Shown here piece by piece: positions 53,684 through 64,000 of a stretch of 64,000 nucleotides of DNA. The position numbers and the translations under genes were made by a program. The notes below the pieces were generated by a model. It saw only the letters and a list, made by a program, of their open reading frames with translations, ran no database searches and had not been told where the DNA came from. The stretch lies in the NCBI GenBank assembly GCA_039830025.1, contig CP140040.1:520001-584000 (forward strand). Direction: 5' to 3'. Origin of the DNA: Buchnera aphidicola (Kaburagia rhusicola ensigallis). Lineage in GTDB: Bacteria > Pseudomonadota > Gammaproteobacteria > Enterobacterales > Enterobacteriaceae. Every line of letters starts with the position of its first letter. Position 1 is the first letter of the stretch.

Positions 53684-54895
53684 TTATTGTCTTCCTTTTC
53701 TAGAAATATCAACTTGAATAGAATGATTATCTTCCTGATTGACTGTATTCTTTGGAACTACGTCAGAAATAATATCATCACTCACCTTTTTCTTCGAAGT
53801 TGACGTATCGTTTGAAGGAGTATTTTCTTGAGTAGAATTAGAATTTTTTAACAAAGTATTGTTTTTTAAAAACAAGCCATCTAAAGACAACAGCAATGCA
53901 TTATTATTAACAAATATTTTTCTAGTACTGCTAAAAATTCTTTCCATAGATTCGATATACAATCTTTTTAAAGTAACGCTTTTTGCAGCTCTATATGCAG
54001 GTAATATTTTCGAAAATCTAACTACTTCTCCTCTTGCTTCAGATATAATACGAGATTTATAAGCTCTTGCTTCTTCTAAAATACGTTGCGCTTGACCATT
54101 AGCTTTGGGTTTTACCTCATTAGCATAAGCTTCTGCTTCCCTAATATATTGTTCTCTATTTTCTCTAGCTGCAATGGCATCATCAAAAGCAGATTTTACT
54201 TCTTCAGGTGGACGAGCAGTTTGAAAATTTACATCTAATATAGTTATGCCCATGTTATACGGTTGTATTGTTTTTTCTATTTCTTTTTGCGTATCACTTC
54301 TAACAACAGTACGACCTTCAGTTAAAACTCGATCCATAGTAGAATGACCAATTACCCCACGTAATGCACTATCAGTAGCTTCTCTTAAACTATTATCAGG
54401 GTGAGTTACTGAAAATAAATATTGAAATGGATTAGTGATACGATATTGTATATTCATTTCTACTCGAACAACATTCTCATCAGATGTTAACATGATGCCA
54501 GATGTAGCTAATTCTCTAACTGATTTAACATTAATAGGAATTACTTGATCAATAAATATTGGCCTCCAATTTAATCCAGGTTCTACTAAATGACTAAATT
54601 TTCCAAAACGCATAATTACACCACGTTCTGCTTCTTTAATGGTATAAAAACCATTAATTATCAAAACTGATATAATCATAATAGAAATTAATATTACAGG
54701 ATTTTTAATACATTTAAAAGATCCTGAGCCACTATAAAACGATTGTGTTCTCATTTTTAATAAATTGAATAACTTCTTTAATTCAATAAAAATAAAAAAA
54801 TTACTTTTTTTATTTTTAAAATCTTCTGAATTTCGATTTTTATTACTCCAAGGATCTAGTTCAGGTTTATTGTTACTTGGCTGATTCCAGACCAT
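53684..54895 (-). CDS. hflK: FtsH modulator HflK (SPFH/band 7)
   Basis: HflK is the partner of HflC. From the ATG at 54895 the product is 403 residues (E. coli 419), starting MVWNQPSNNKPELDPWS. A membrane segment lies near residues 70-90 (VILISIMIISVLIINGFYTI), followed by EAERGVIMRFGKFSHLVEPGLNW, VRELATSGIMLTSDENVVRVEM and ILDVNFQTARPPEEV. The N-terminal part before the membrane has lost the glycine-rich run of E. coli HflK. GGAG six bases before 54895 favours this start over 54907. In E. coli hflX and hfq precede it; both are missing. Confidence 0.96.
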   Translation of the reverse strand: MVWNQPSNNKPELDPWSNKNRNSEDFKNKKSNFFIFIELKKLFNLLKMRTQSFYSGSGSFKCIKNPVILISIMIISVLIINGFYTIKEAERGVIMRFGKFSHLVEPGLNWRPIFIDQVIPINVKSVRELATSGIMLTSDENVVRVEMNIQYRITNPFQYLFSVTHPDNSLREATDSALRGVIGHSTMDRVLTEGRTVVRSDTQKEIEKTIQPYNMGITILDVNFQTARPPEEVKSAFDDAIAARENREQYIREAEAYANEVKPKANGQAQRILEEARAYKSRIISEARGEVVRFSKILPAYRAAKSVTLKRLYIESMERIFSSTRKIFVNNNALLLSLDGLFLKNNTLLKNSNSTQENTPSNDTSTSKKKVSDDIISDVVPKNTVNQEDNHSIQVDISRKGRQ

Positions 54896-55338
54896 ATTTA
54901 TCTCCATTTATTATTAATATTTTCCTTTAACTAAAATTGTTTATAAAAAATTTATTTCATAAAATATTGACATACCTTAGTTCTATATTAATCAACTAAA
55001 ATTATATCCATAAAATACGTTTTATATAGATAATTTTAACACAAATTAGAAAAACATCTAAAAATCTGCCTTAAATTGCATAAAAAACAGTATCTAATAC
55101 ACTCTTTGATGCAGATATAAAAAAATACTTTATTATATCTACTAAAAAACATGGTACAAGACTACTATCAGATTTTATTTAATAAAAATTTTTTTAAAAA
55201 ATAAATATAAAACATTCGATCCAAATATCATAAAAATGATAATACTTGTTATGATCAAAAATTTTATGCATTAAAATTTTATAAAATATATAACTTATAC
55301 GTTTGTAATATAATAAAATACACATTCACTTTTACACA
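54896..55338. other. Gap between miaA and hflK, site of lost hfq and hflX
   Basis: In E. coli the order is mutL-miaA-hfq-hflX-hflK-hflC-purA. Here 443 non-coding AT-rich bases lie between miaA and hflK, so both the RNA chaperone gene hfq and the GTPase gene hflX are absent. I searched the minus strand for the Sm-motif residues of Hfq and found no convincing remnant. The promoter for hflKC is presumably here but not evident. Confidence 0.4.
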
Positions 55339-56286
55339 TTACAAATTTTTGAGAATTTGAACTATTTTATAACTTAAAACATCTGAATTATTATGACTCT
55401 TTAACTTATGTAAACTTTTCCAATTCTTTAACCATGTTAATTGATTTTTAGCTAATTTTTGAGTAGCAATTATTGACGTGTATACCATTTCTTCATAACT
55501 TATATTTTTTGTAAGATAACTCCACATCTGCCGATATCCAACACAACGCATAGAAGGTAGCTCAGAATTTAAATCACCACGATGTAACAAACGTTCTACT
55601 TCGCTTTGAAATCCCAGCAATAACATTTTTTTAAAACGAGCATAAATATTGTCCACTAGCCAATTTTTATCTTTTGGAACAATAGAAAATTGAACTACCT
55701 TATACGGAAATATATAATTTTTAAGCTGAGTTAATTCAGTTAAAGTTTTTCCTGATATATAAAATATTTCTAACGCTCTTAACACTCTTTGCAAATCATG
55801 AGGATGAATTCTTTTTGAAGATATGGGATCAATTTTTCTTAATTTATTGTATAAAATTGTTTTATTCTTTTTATTGGTCAAATACAAATATGAACGTAAA
55901 TCATAATTAGAAGCAGGTAATCTTGGTAATCCCTCCAATAACGTTTTAAAATAAAACATTGTACCACCTACCAATAAAGGTATCTTTCCTAAAGAAAGGA
56001 CATATTTGATTACTTTTAATACGTCTTTTTGAAATGCACCTACTGAATATACTTCTGAAGGATCCTTAATATTAATTAAATGATACGGATTACATAATAG
56101 TTCTGAATTTGTTGGTTTATCTGTACCAATGTCCATTTCGCGGTAAATCAATGCTGAATCAACACTAATTAATTCAACTGGAAGTAATCGTTTTAATTTC
56201 ATCGCAATGGCGCTTTTGCCACATGCAGTAGGACCCATTAAAAATATTACTAATGGGAAATCTGAATTTATATACTCAACAATCAT
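55339..56286 (-). CDS. miaA: tRNA dimethylallyltransferase MiaA
   Basis: MiaA adds the isopentenyl group to A37 of tRNAs reading codons that start with U, including the tRNA-Ser(GGA) context. The 315-residue product (E. coli 316) has the P loop FLMGPTACGKSAIAMKL (GPTACGKS at 18-25), the DSALIYREMDIGTDKPT segment with the catalytic Asp, VGGTMFYFKTLLEGL and RCVGYRQMWSYL. It is directly downstream of the decayed mutL, as in E. coli mutL-miaA. Confidence 0.97.
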   Translation of the reverse strand: MIVEYINSDFPLVIFLMGPTACGKSAIAMKLKRLLPVELISVDSALIYREMDIGTDKPTNSELLCNPYHLINIKDPSEVYSVGAFQKDVLKVIKYVLSLGKIPLLVGGTMFYFKTLLEGLPRLPASNYDLRSYLYLTNKKNKTILYNKLRKIDPISSKRIHPHDLQRVLRALEIFYISGKTLTELTQLKNYIFPYKVVQFSIVPKDKNWLVDNIYARFKKMLLLGFQSEVERLLHRGDLNSELPSMRCVGYRQMWSYLTKNISYEEMVYTSIIATQKLAKNQLTWLKNWKSLHKLKSHNNSDVLSYKIVQILKNL

Positions 56287-57239
56287 ATTTTTAATAAACT
56301 TAGTATTAAATCAATATCAATTGACTACACAAGTATTGGAGTAGAATAGTCTAAAAACACCTGACGATATTTACTCAATTCCAATAACAGCACTGCAATT
56401 TATACATGATTTCAATATAAATCTTAGCTTCAATATTTTCAAAAACATTTGTGATTAACTAAAACAATATTATTTCTTGTTTAGTTAAAAACTTACATAT
56501 AATTAAAATTATGTTATCTAAACTATAATAAAAAACAAAAAACAAAAAAATTAATCAAATTTATGAAAGAAAAGTAATGTAAACCAATTTAAGATAACAA
56601 ATTTTTACATATATAAAAAATCTGCTTTAAATCTAAATTTATGATAACAAAATGAAGAATATCAAAAAATCTTAATTTAATTCTATTAGTTTTTATTTCT
56701 AACTCCAACTTAAATTTATATACTAGTCATTTAGCCATAGATAATGATAACAACAAAATTTTTTATTTTTTTCATTAATAAATAATTATAAGTAAATTTT
56801 TAAATAGAATAGAATGTTTTACAAAATAACAGTTTTCATAAGATAATTTTTTCTATTATTACTCAAAATTAACTAATTCATATTTAATTTCATGTTTTAT
56901 GCATTAGACTACAAAAATAACATACTATTTGGCTTGAGCTTTTTAGAAAAGACTTGTGCCAAAACTAATTTTATTTTTTTAAAATTTACTGCAACTTTAA
57001 CGTTGAAGTAAAATAATGACTAACTTGTTTTTAAAAGATACAAAATCACTTAATATATGAATCCATAAGCTATACATGTGAAAAATATTGACTTTCTTTT
57101 TTTAAGATGTATATTAACATTTAATTCATTAAGATTAATATTAAAATACAAAATATAAAACTTTATATTCATGATTATATTATTCTTATACTACTTGAAA
57201 AACACACATTAAATGACGCTATTTTAAACAATATAGTTT
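56287..57239. other. Unreadable remainder of the mutL locus
   Basis: This 953-base AT-rich stretch lies between the last readable mutL motif and miaA. The distance from the decayed mutL start (58002) to miaA is about 1.7 kb, close to the size of an intact mutL (about 1.85 kb in E. coli). So the region is most simply the eroded MutL linker and C-terminal domain. No protein motif can be recognised in it any more. Confidence 0.45.
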
Positions 57240-58002
57240 GTTAACATAACAATATTGAATATATTTTGTGAGTATTATTAACATGAATATATCCACTCGC
57301 GAACATGTATGTTACCGTATTCGTTACTAAAATGTTATCTTATTTAAATCAAATCCAAAAATTATATTAATTCTACTTTGTTTTTCATCTTGATTTGAAT
57401 ACTTATAACAATATAAAATTAATTTACTATTATGTTTTAAACATACACTCACCGAATGTCTAGATAAAGATAAGTAACAAACCATTTCATCAATTTTTAT
57501 AAATTCAGAATATTTAGGCATGATCTACTTTCGACCAACTAACTCATTGCACCACAAATCTAAAAAAAACTAGCGTCGTTTTTTGAAAACGAGCTATTGA
57601 ATATAAAAAGTCTCAAAATTTTTCATCAATACCAACACTTCATCCTTTTCTTTCTAAATAATAACAAAAAAGATAATGTTAATCGAGATATCGAACTAAT
57701 ACTAGGCAATAACTTCGCCACGAAGTCCTAAAGTAATTACATATTTTAAATCTTGTATAAAATAAATTTCATTTGTTCAATACTATAAAAAACTAAATCT
57801 TGTTTTCGAATTCCAATACTATTATCTCTAATATGTACCAAACCTAATATACCATTGTTAAACATTAATACCAATGCACGCAACACTAAAATTTATAACA
57901 CTGTTTTTCACTAATTCTTTTACTACAGATGCTGGAAAATAAATCGTTTCTCTTGTAAAAAATATAATTTAAAACCATCTTAGGTAATATGCAAATAAAC
58001 AT
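57240..58002 (-). pseudogene. mutL: Decayed DNA mismatch repair gene mutL
   Basis: Read on the minus strand across several frames, fragments align in order with E. coli MutL. MFICILPKMVLNYI is at 58002. PASVVKELVKNS (57935-57900; ATPase motif I) comes next, then HIRDNSIGIRKQDL (motif II DNGxGI, Gly replaced by Ile, about 57830-57793). ITLGLRGEVIA (motif III, about 57740-57710) and SISSISRLTL (57704-57675, shifted frame) follow. EFIKIDEMVCYLSLSRHSVSVCLKHNSK lies within a 64-codon open fragment, and IQYCYVN (57260-57240) is last. Frameshifts and stops separate the blocks, so no functional MutL is made. The neighbour miaA confirms synteny. Confidence 0.9.
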
Positions 58003-58166
58003 ATGCTCAAGTCTATACGCAATAAGCAAAACAGCATTAGTTCTAAAACATTCACTAAATGTAACATGTATTTTATTAAAGTTAATATGTAGATGAGTAC
58101 AAATACATATTTAAGCTAATAGAACTATAATACAATGAAGTTAATATACTTAAAATAAACTCAACA

Positions 58167-59348
58167 TTAAATAAAATTTCTATTGTTACATAACTGATTT
58201 TTAAAAAAGAAAAAATTTTTATTAATTGAATCTACTACAGGTAACCTTAAATCTAATCCACTAATCTCAGATAAAATATAATTAACTCCTTTAGTTTCAA
58301 TTAGATTACTCAATTGTATTGCTTCACTATCATAAAAATTTTTATAACATAATGCAGCAGCTACGCCTTTTGTTAAGTTAATGTTAGAACATTGATACTC
58401 TAAAGTTCCTAAAATAGGTTTTATCAAACGATCATTTTTACGTAATTTTCTCAAAGGATTACGACCTATTCGTATTAAATCATCAATTAAATAATCATTT
58501 CTAAACCTAGATAAAATTGAATGAATATATTTATTGTGTACAATTTTATCCCAATTATATCGCAATTCTAATACATTTCCGCTTTCACTCATAGCACCAT
58601 ACACAACATCATATATTCTCTTATCTAAAATAGCACTATAAACGTTACTATACCCATATAATAAACCTAAATATGCGGTAATTGCATGCCCAGTATTTAA
58701 AGTAAATAATTTTCTTTCAACGCACGCATCTAAATCATTACTTAATTGCATATCAACAATTTTAGGAATATTACCTCGAAATTGATTTATATCGCATATT
58801 AATTCTTTAAACGGTTCTACTCTTACAAATAATATATCATCCTTTCTTTTATCATTACATGATATAATTCTATCCACTACTGCATCTACAAATCCAATGT
58901 TATTCTCTAAATATTGATGATATTTTTTAGATAATAAACCTAGAACACATTTTTTTAATTCCGAACTGCAACGAAAAGAATTTTCGCACGCAATAATATT
59001 AACACAATTGTTTTTTTTTATTTCTATTTTATGTATAATTCCTTTCGAAATTACGTTCGCTAACGTATTAACATTATTTACTCCTACTGCTGTAGTAATT
59101 ATATCCGATTCTGCTATGATAGATGAAATATTAGGATCATGAATATGTATAGCCTGTACTCCTTGAATTGAATCTAAAAAAAGATTTTTACTCAATATTT
59201 CAATATCATATTTGCGACGCGCATTAATAGAATTAACAATATCCTCATTAATATCAGAAAAAGTTAAATGAAATCCCGAATGTACCAATATCTGTCCAAT
59301 AAATCCTCTACCTATATTCCCAGCGCCAAAATGTAATGCTTTCATCAT
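58167..59348 (-). CDS. mtlD: Mannitol-1-phosphate 5-dehydrogenase
   Basis: MtlD oxidises mannitol 1-phosphate to fructose 6-phosphate with NAD. The 393-residue product (E. coli 382) starts MMKALHFGAGNIGRGFIGQI, with the Rossmann motif GAGNIGRGFIG (residues about 8-18). It keeps FRCSSELKK-type ENSFRCSSELK, FVDAVVDRI and the substrate-binding TLNTGHAITAYLGLLYG. It ends with a few extra residues. It follows mtlA by 96 bases; mtlR is absent. Mannitol is common in phloem sap of some plants and in aphids. Confidence 0.97.
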   Translation of the reverse strand: MMKALHFGAGNIGRGFIGQILVHSGFHLTFSDINEDIVNSINARRKYDIEILSKNLFLDSIQGVQAIHIHDPNISSIIAESDIITTAVGVNNVNTLANVISKGIIHKIEIKKNNCVNIIACENSFRCSSELKKCVLGLLSKKYHQYLENNIGFVDAVVDRIISCNDKRKDDILFVRVEPFKELICDINQFRGNIPKIVDMQLSNDLDACVERKLFTLNTGHAITAYLGLLYGYSNVYSAILDKRIYDVVYGAMSESGNVLELRYNWDKIVHNKYIHSILSRFRNDYLIDDLIRIGRNPLRKLRKNDRLIKPILGTLEYQCSNINLTKGVAAALCYKNFYDSEAIQLSNLIETKGVNYILSEISGLDLRLPVVDSINKNFFFFKNQLCNNRNFI

Positions 59349-59444
59349 AATTCCTAGTTATAATAATTAATAAATCTATTCCTATCACTAATTTTAAAAC
59401 AACATTTATTTTGAATATTTATATTAAATTTTAAATAATTATTA

Positions 59445-61364
59445 TTAAGTATTTCGAGAAAATAATCTTAATACATCACTAACGCAACTAGTATTAGACA
59501 AATGTTTAATTACTTTACTATCATCTAAAATACTCGTAATATTACTTACTACTGTAACATGTTCGTTATTACGAGCTGCAATACCAATTACTAAAAAAGC
59601 AATATCATCTGGGTAATCTCCAAAACGTACACCTTTTGGAAATTGACAAAAAATAGCTCCAGTTTTCAATATAGAATCTTTTGCTGCTATAGTTCCATGA
59701 GGTAAAGCTATTGATTCTCCTAACCAAGTAGACATGATTTCTTCTCTTTCTAACATTGCTGTAATATATTCTTCTTTTACATATCCCTGATTTACTAATT
59801 GCATACCTATGAATTTAATAGCTTCCTCTTTATTTCTAGCAGTTTGATTGAGAAATATATTCTGTTCAGTAAAATAAAATAAACTATTATTTGGCCCTAC
59901 TTCTGTTTTTTCTTTTAATGTAGTATTTTCTACTAAATCAGTAGAATCGCAAATGTTTCTTGTAATTAAATAACTTCCTAATGCTTCATAAAAATCATTA
60001 TCTAAAAAATTATTTAAAGATAAGTGCTGAGATTTAGGGTGTTGTATCTTTGCTCGTGCAGTGAGATTCTTATGTGTAATCACTAAATCAATGTCATTAG
60101 GAATTGAATCAATAGCAAAATTAGCCACAACAACATTAATATTTAAGTTATTTAATTTCTTTCTTAATATTCCTGCTCCTATTGCGCTAGATCCCATACC
60201 TGCATCGCAAGCAACAACTATATTTTTTACTTGTTTAGAAAAATTGAGATTACTACTACTAATTTCTCTCATACTATGATTCAATCCAGTATTTTCTTTA
60301 GTATGTTCTTTAAGAGGATTTATAATGTTTATATGAGTTTTTTTATTAAAAATTTTTAATGTTATGAAAGAAATTAAAAAAGATACCAAGAAAGATACAG
60401 TAACTGCAGAAACATTAACAAAATATGAACCCCTTGGAGTCATAGCTAAAATTGATATAATAGAACCAGGAGAAGCTGTAGACATTAATCCACCTTTAAA
60501 TAACATTAATATAAATATATTAGCCATTCCACCTAAAATTAATGCTATAATTAGTTTAGGATTTAATAAAATATAAGGAAAATATACTTCATGTATTCCT
60601 CCAAATAACTGAATAATTACGGCATTTCTCAAAGAGAGTTTAACGTCTTTATTTCTATATCCTATAAAAAATAAAGCCATAAGTGCACCAATTCCTGGAC
60701 CTGGATTGGATTCAATCAAAAAGAAAATAGATCTATTAAATATATCTACTTCTTGCATACCTAAAGAAGAAAAAATACCATGATTAACAGCATTGTTTAA
60801 AAACAATATTTTTGCAGGTTCAATAAAAATTGAAATTAAAGGCAAACAATTGTTTTTAATCATTAAATTAACACCATATTCTAAAATATGAGAAAATTCT
60901 TCAATTGCTGGACCTATAACAAAAAAAGATACTATTGACAATAGTATTCCAATTATCCCAGCTGAAAAGTTATTTATTAACATTTCAAAACTACTAGAAA
61001 CTTTACTTTTAACCATTTTATCAAACCAAAAAACAGCCCAGCCTCCTAATGGTCCAATTATCATTGCTCCTAGCAACATTGGCACAGTAGTATTAACTAT
61101 AGCCCCCATTACAGCTATGCTTCCAACAATTGCCCCTCTTTTTCCGCACATTAACCGACCACCAGTACTAGCAATTAAGATCGGAAAAAGATAAATTATC
61201 ATCGGATTTATTATTTTTTTTAAATTTTCATTTGGTATCCACCCAGAATGAAGAAATAATCCACTAATCAATCCCCATGCAATAAAAGCACTAATATTTG
61301 GCATAATCATTTTACTTAAAAAACGACCAATATTTTGAATTTTAACTTTTATTAACATTGACAT
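59445..61364 (-). CDS. mtlA: Mannitol-specific PTS enzyme IICBA
   Basis: MtlA takes up and phosphorylates mannitol, with phosphate from HPr. The 639-residue product (E. coli 637) is complete. The membrane IIC domain (about 1-345) contains IGGIHEVYFPYILLNPK-like GGIHEVYFPYILLNPK. The IIB domain has the phosphorylated Cys near residue 386 in VVACDAGMGSSAIGAG. The IIA domain has the active His near residue 556 in GESIALPHGTIAAKD, and ends with IGIAARNNEHVTVVSN. It is one of the few sugar transporters visible here and feeds mtlD. Confidence 0.97.
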   Translation of the reverse strand: MSMLIKVKIQNIGRFLSKMIMPNISAFIAWGLISGLFLHSGWIPNENLKKIINPMIIYLFPILIASTGGRLMCGKRGAIVGSIAVMGAIVNTTVPMLLGAMIIGPLGGWAVFWFDKMVKSKVSSSFEMLINNFSAGIIGILLSIVSFFVIGPAIEEFSHILEYGVNLMIKNNCLPLISIFIEPAKILFLNNAVNHGIFSSLGMQEVDIFNRSIFFLIESNPGPGIGALMALFFIGYRNKDVKLSLRNAVIIQLFGGIHEVYFPYILLNPKLIIALILGGMANIFILMLFKGGLMSTASPGSIISILAMTPRGSYFVNVSAVTVSFLVSFLISFITLKIFNKKTHINIINPLKEHTKENTGLNHSMREISSSNLNFSKQVKNIVVACDAGMGSSAIGAGILRKKLNNLNINVVVANFAIDSIPNDIDLVITHKNLTARAKIQHPKSQHLSLNNFLDNDFYEALGSYLITRNICDSTDLVENTTLKEKTEVGPNNSLFYFTEQNIFLNQTARNKEEAIKFIGMQLVNQGYVKEEYITAMLEREEIMSTWLGESIALPHGTIAAKDSILKTGAIFCQFPKGVRFGDYPDDIAFLVIGIAARNNEHVTVVSNITSILDDSKVIKHLSNTSCVSDVLRLFSRNT

Positions 61365-61817
61365 GTTTGTTCCTCAATCCTATTGATTAACTTTATAAAA
61401 ATAATTGTTGTTTTACAATATAGATATAAACTAAAAAATACTAATAATAATATCCCTAAATCTGCGATCTTTAAAACATCATCTTTTAACATTAAATAAT
61501 CAACTGTCAAATATATAAAAAAATACACATATAATTTATGGTAATCAAATACCACAAACATTTTTTATAATAAAAGTTTTTAATTAAATTAAATATCAAA
61601 ATATAAATTATTGTAATATCTTTGCAAACTTAATACTAAATTATTTCCAACATATTATACCTAAACAACTCGCTTTAAAAAACATACAAAGTAAGACTAC
61701 CGAAAATATACATAAAACAAATATTTCTTTGATGCATCTAAAAAGATTTATTATTCCTAAACAATAACATTATGGAAAAATCAAAGCTACATGCAATAAA
61801 AGTTTATGTATTACATA
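61365..61817. other. Non-coding region pgi - mtlA
   Basis: This 453-base AT-rich spacer holds the mtlA upstream region. A hydrophobic 69-codon frame (61352-61561, minus) overlaps the mtlA start but has no recognisable family and low-complexity composition; I do not call it a gene. A promoter candidate inside is listed separately. No pgi terminator with a proper U tract is evident. Confidence 0.35.
61483..61510 (-). promoter_or_regulatory. Candidate promoter for mtlA-mtlD
   Basis: On the minus strand an exact TTGACA (61510-61505) is followed after 16 bases by TAAAAG (61488-61483), preceded by TG one base earlier (extended -10 form). The distance to the mtlA ATG is about 115 bases. The -10 matches the consensus only in part, and AT-rich DNA yields such matches often. 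Confidence 0.35.
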
Positions 61818-63467
61818 TTAACGAAGAGATTTATAAAAATTAATTAATCCATTAGTAGAAGAATCGTACGTCGTTTCTTTAACATCATTTATTAAACTAA
61901 AAGAAATAGATTTTGCAAGTTTTTTACCTAACTCAACTCCCCACTGATCAAAAGTAAAAATATTAAATATTACACCTTGAGTAAAAACTTTATGTTCATA
62001 CAATGCAATTAATGAACCTAAATTATAAGGATCAATCTTATATAATAAAATAGAATTACTAGGCCTATTACCTTCAAACGTTTTGTATGGAGATATATTC
62101 CATAATTTTTGTGATCGTGTTCTAACATTATTGAACTCATTTTTTTCAATTTTGTGAGATTGTCCAAAAGCTAAAGCTTGAGTTTGCGAAAAAAAATGAG
62201 AAAGTAATTGAACATGATGATCAACTAAAGAATTATTATTAGGACATACAGATGCAATAAAATCACAAGGAATTAATTTAGTACCTTGATGTAACAATTG
62301 ATAAAACGCGTGTTGTCCATTAGTACCTTGCTCTCCCCAAACAATAGGTCCTGTTTGCCAACCAACACGATTACCGTTTCTATCAATATTTTTTCCATTT
62401 GATTCCATATTAGTTTGCTGTAAAAAAGTAGGAAAACGGCGCATATTTTGATCATAAGGTAAAATTGCTTCTGTTTCTGATAAAAAAAAATTATTATACC
62501 AAATACCAATTAATGCTAATAAAACAGGTATATTTTGACTCAAATTTGTATTTAAATAATGCTGATCCATAGAATAAGCACCATTTAAAAGAAGTAAAAA
62601 GTTGTCAAATCCGATAGCAAGAGATACAGATAATCCTACAGAAGACCATAGTGAATAGCGACCACCTACCCAATCCCAAAATATAAATGTATTATCTAGT
62701 TTAATTCCAAAATTAATAACATTCGTTACACTAGCAGATATCGCAATAAAATGTTGATCAAAAAATGTATTTGTATGAAAATACTCAGTCATCCATAATT
62801 TAGCAGTATTAGCATTCATAATAGTTTCTTGCGTGGTAAATGTTTTAGAAACAATCAAAAATAAAGTCGTTTCTGGATGAACTTTTTTCAAAATACTAGA
62901 AATGTGCGCGCCATCCATATTGGAAACAAAATGTATTTTTAGATGATTTTTATAAGCACTCAATGCTGTTACTACCATAGATGGACCTAAATCTGATCCT
63001 CCAATGCCAATATTTACTACATCAGTTATTGATTTTCCTGTATATCCTTTCCACTCTCCACCAATAACTGCTTTTGAAAATAGTTTCATTTTTTTAAGCA
63101 TTTTGCGAATATCGATCATGACATCTTTATCATTATACATAATAGGATTTTGACTACTGTTTCTTAATGCTGTATGTAGCGCAGCACGATTTTCAGTTCG
63201 ATTAATTTTTTCTCCGTTAAACATAAGTTGAATTGCATTAACTAAATCCACTTCTTTTGCTAACATTAATAATTTAACTATTGTATCGCTAGTAATTCTA
63301 TTCTTAGAAAAATCAACTAACATCTGATCATTAAAATTTATTGAAAATTTATGAAATCTCTCTTTATCTTGATAAAACAAATCTTTCATATGCACATTCT
63401 TTATATCATGAAAATGTTTTTTTAAATTTTTCCATGCATGAGTATCAACAGGATTAATATTTTTCAT
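61818..63467 (-). CDS. pgi: Glucose-6-phosphate isomerase
   Basis: Pgi interconverts glucose 6-phosphate and fructose 6-phosphate and so joins the mannitol route to glycolysis and the pentose phosphate pathway. From the ATG at 63467 the product has 549 residues, exactly the E. coli length ([20 protein letters not shown]). Conserved parts include [44 protein letters not shown] (catalytic Glu), [15 protein letters not shown] (catalytic His) and [15 protein letters not shown] (catalytic Lys). A GTG four codons upstream also opens the frame but is unlikely. Confidence 0.98.
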   Translation of the reverse strand: MKNINPVDTHAWKNLKKHFHDIKNVHMKDLFYQDKERFHKFSINFNDQMLVDFSKNRITSDTIVKLLMLAKEVDLVNAIQLMFNGEKINRTENRAALHTALRNSSQNPIMYNDKDVMIDIRKMLKKMKLFSKAVIGGEWKGYTGKSITDVVNIGIGGSDLGPSMVVTALSAYKNHLKIHFVSNMDGAHISSILKKVHPETTLFLIVSKTFTTQETIMNANTAKLWMTEYFHTNTFFDQHFIAISASVTNVINFGIKLDNTFIFWDWVGGRYSLWSSVGLSVSLAIGFDNFLLLLNGAYSMDQHYLNTNLSQNIPVLLALIGIWYNNFFLSETEAILPYDQNMRRFPTFLQQTNMESNGKNIDRNGNRVGWQTGPIVWGEQGTNGQHAFYQLLHQGTKLIPCDFIASVCPNNNSLVDHHVQLLSHFFSQTQALAFGQSHKIEKNEFNNVRTRSQKLWNISPYKTFEGNRPSNSILLYKIDPYNLGSLIALYEHKVFTQGVIFNIFTFDQWGVELGKKLAKSISFSLINDVKETTYDSSTNGLINFYKSLR

Positions 63468-64000
63468 AAAATCTCTCACTAATTTAACATTTTTAAAACA
63501 TCGTTATTCTAGAACTTTTATATTAAAATGTTTTTAATACATTTCATATATAAAATTGTTGATTAAATTAACATTATTTTTTAAATATATTTTGTATCAT
63601 ATTTATAACTTATAAAAGATTGACAATATTGTTTCTACAACATATCGTAATTTATTTTTTTAAAACAAGTGGACAGTTACACTTATTAGAACACATATTT
63701 TTTCTACTTTTTTAAAAATAACCTTAACAAAATAGAAAAATTCTAACATAATCTCATTTTTAATAATTATACTTATTCTAATGGAAACACACATGCATAA
63801 AAATTTTATAATAATTTTGAAACATTAATAAATATATAGTGGTCTATAATATGATACATAACAATGTTACATTATTTAAAATTCCTAAAATTATATGTTA
63901 TATTAAAATTTTCACAATAGCATAACAACTATAAGACGAATATGATTAATTATTGCTTATCGCAACAGAAAAATGAATATTACTCAACATAATTTAATAT
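63468..64000. other. Non-coding right edge of the window
   Basis: The last 533 bases are AT-rich, with no open frame of note, tRNA or recognisable remnant on either strand. The pgi promoter probably lies here, but I cannot single one out. A following gene, if any, is outside the window. Confidence 0.35.

Noticed and set aside
57327-57521. Stand-alone 64-codon frame between miaA and mtlD as a small gene
   Set aside because: Its translation aligns with residues around the end of the MutL ATPase domain, in register with neighbouring mutL fragments, so it is part of the mutL pseudogene.
61352-61561. 69-codon hydrophobic frame just upstream of mtlA on the same strand
   Set aside because: It overlaps the mtlA start, has low-complexity membrane-like composition expected from AT-rich DNA, no recognisable family and no ribosome binding site.

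Overview
This window is a stretch of the chromosome of an obligate insect endosymbiont of the Buchnera aphidicola type. It is very AT-rich, and almost every protein is a close, full-length counterpart of an Escherichia coli protein. Local gene order is a thinned version of the enterobacterial order. There are no insertion sequences, phages, CRISPR arrays, restriction systems or recent acquisitions. Chromosomal leucine genes together with mtlA/mtlD point to a lineage such as the Buchnera of Baizongia pistaciae, but that strain assignment is inference.

Layout. Positions 1-12707 (all minus) hold the fused S10, spc and alpha ribosomal operons, from rpsJ down to a truncated rpoA, with secY inside. 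Positions 13120-18726 (minus) hold tusDCB-rpsL-rpsG-fusA-tuf, closed by a clear terminator. Then come fkpA, tsgA, trpS, rpe, aroB and aroK, a tRNA-Ser(GGA), deoB-deoD, nfuA, bioH, ssb, dnaB, gshB and yqgF. A leucine cluster (leuB-leuC-leuD-spacer-leuA) sits between yqgF and yggS. Next are trmB, mutY-yggX, murI, sbcB, tRNA-Asn, tRNA-Ile(CAU), pyrE, dut, rpsF-rpsR-rplI, purA, hflK-hflC, miaA, a decayed mutL, mtlA-mtlD and pgi.

Function. The genes supply translation, thiolation and isopentenylation of tRNA, Sec export, early shikimate steps, leucine synthesis for the host, purine and pyrimidine salvage and synthesis, glutathione, iron-sulfur repair, mannitol uptake into glycolysis, and minimal replication and repair.

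Most informative observations. (1) rpmC has ten A where eleven are needed to keep frame, so L29 production probably depends on polymerase slippage. (2) A 0.76-kb mutL pseudogene lies next to miaA, with all three MutL ATPase motifs still readable across frameshifts. (3) The leu genes are in the circularly permuted order BCD-A and interrupt an ancestral yqgF-yggS neighbourhood, as expected if a circular leu plasmid integrated with its break between leuA and leuB. (4) Strand asymmetry suggests the minus strand is the leading strand. I found no undescribed defence, mobile or biosynthetic system and do not claim one.
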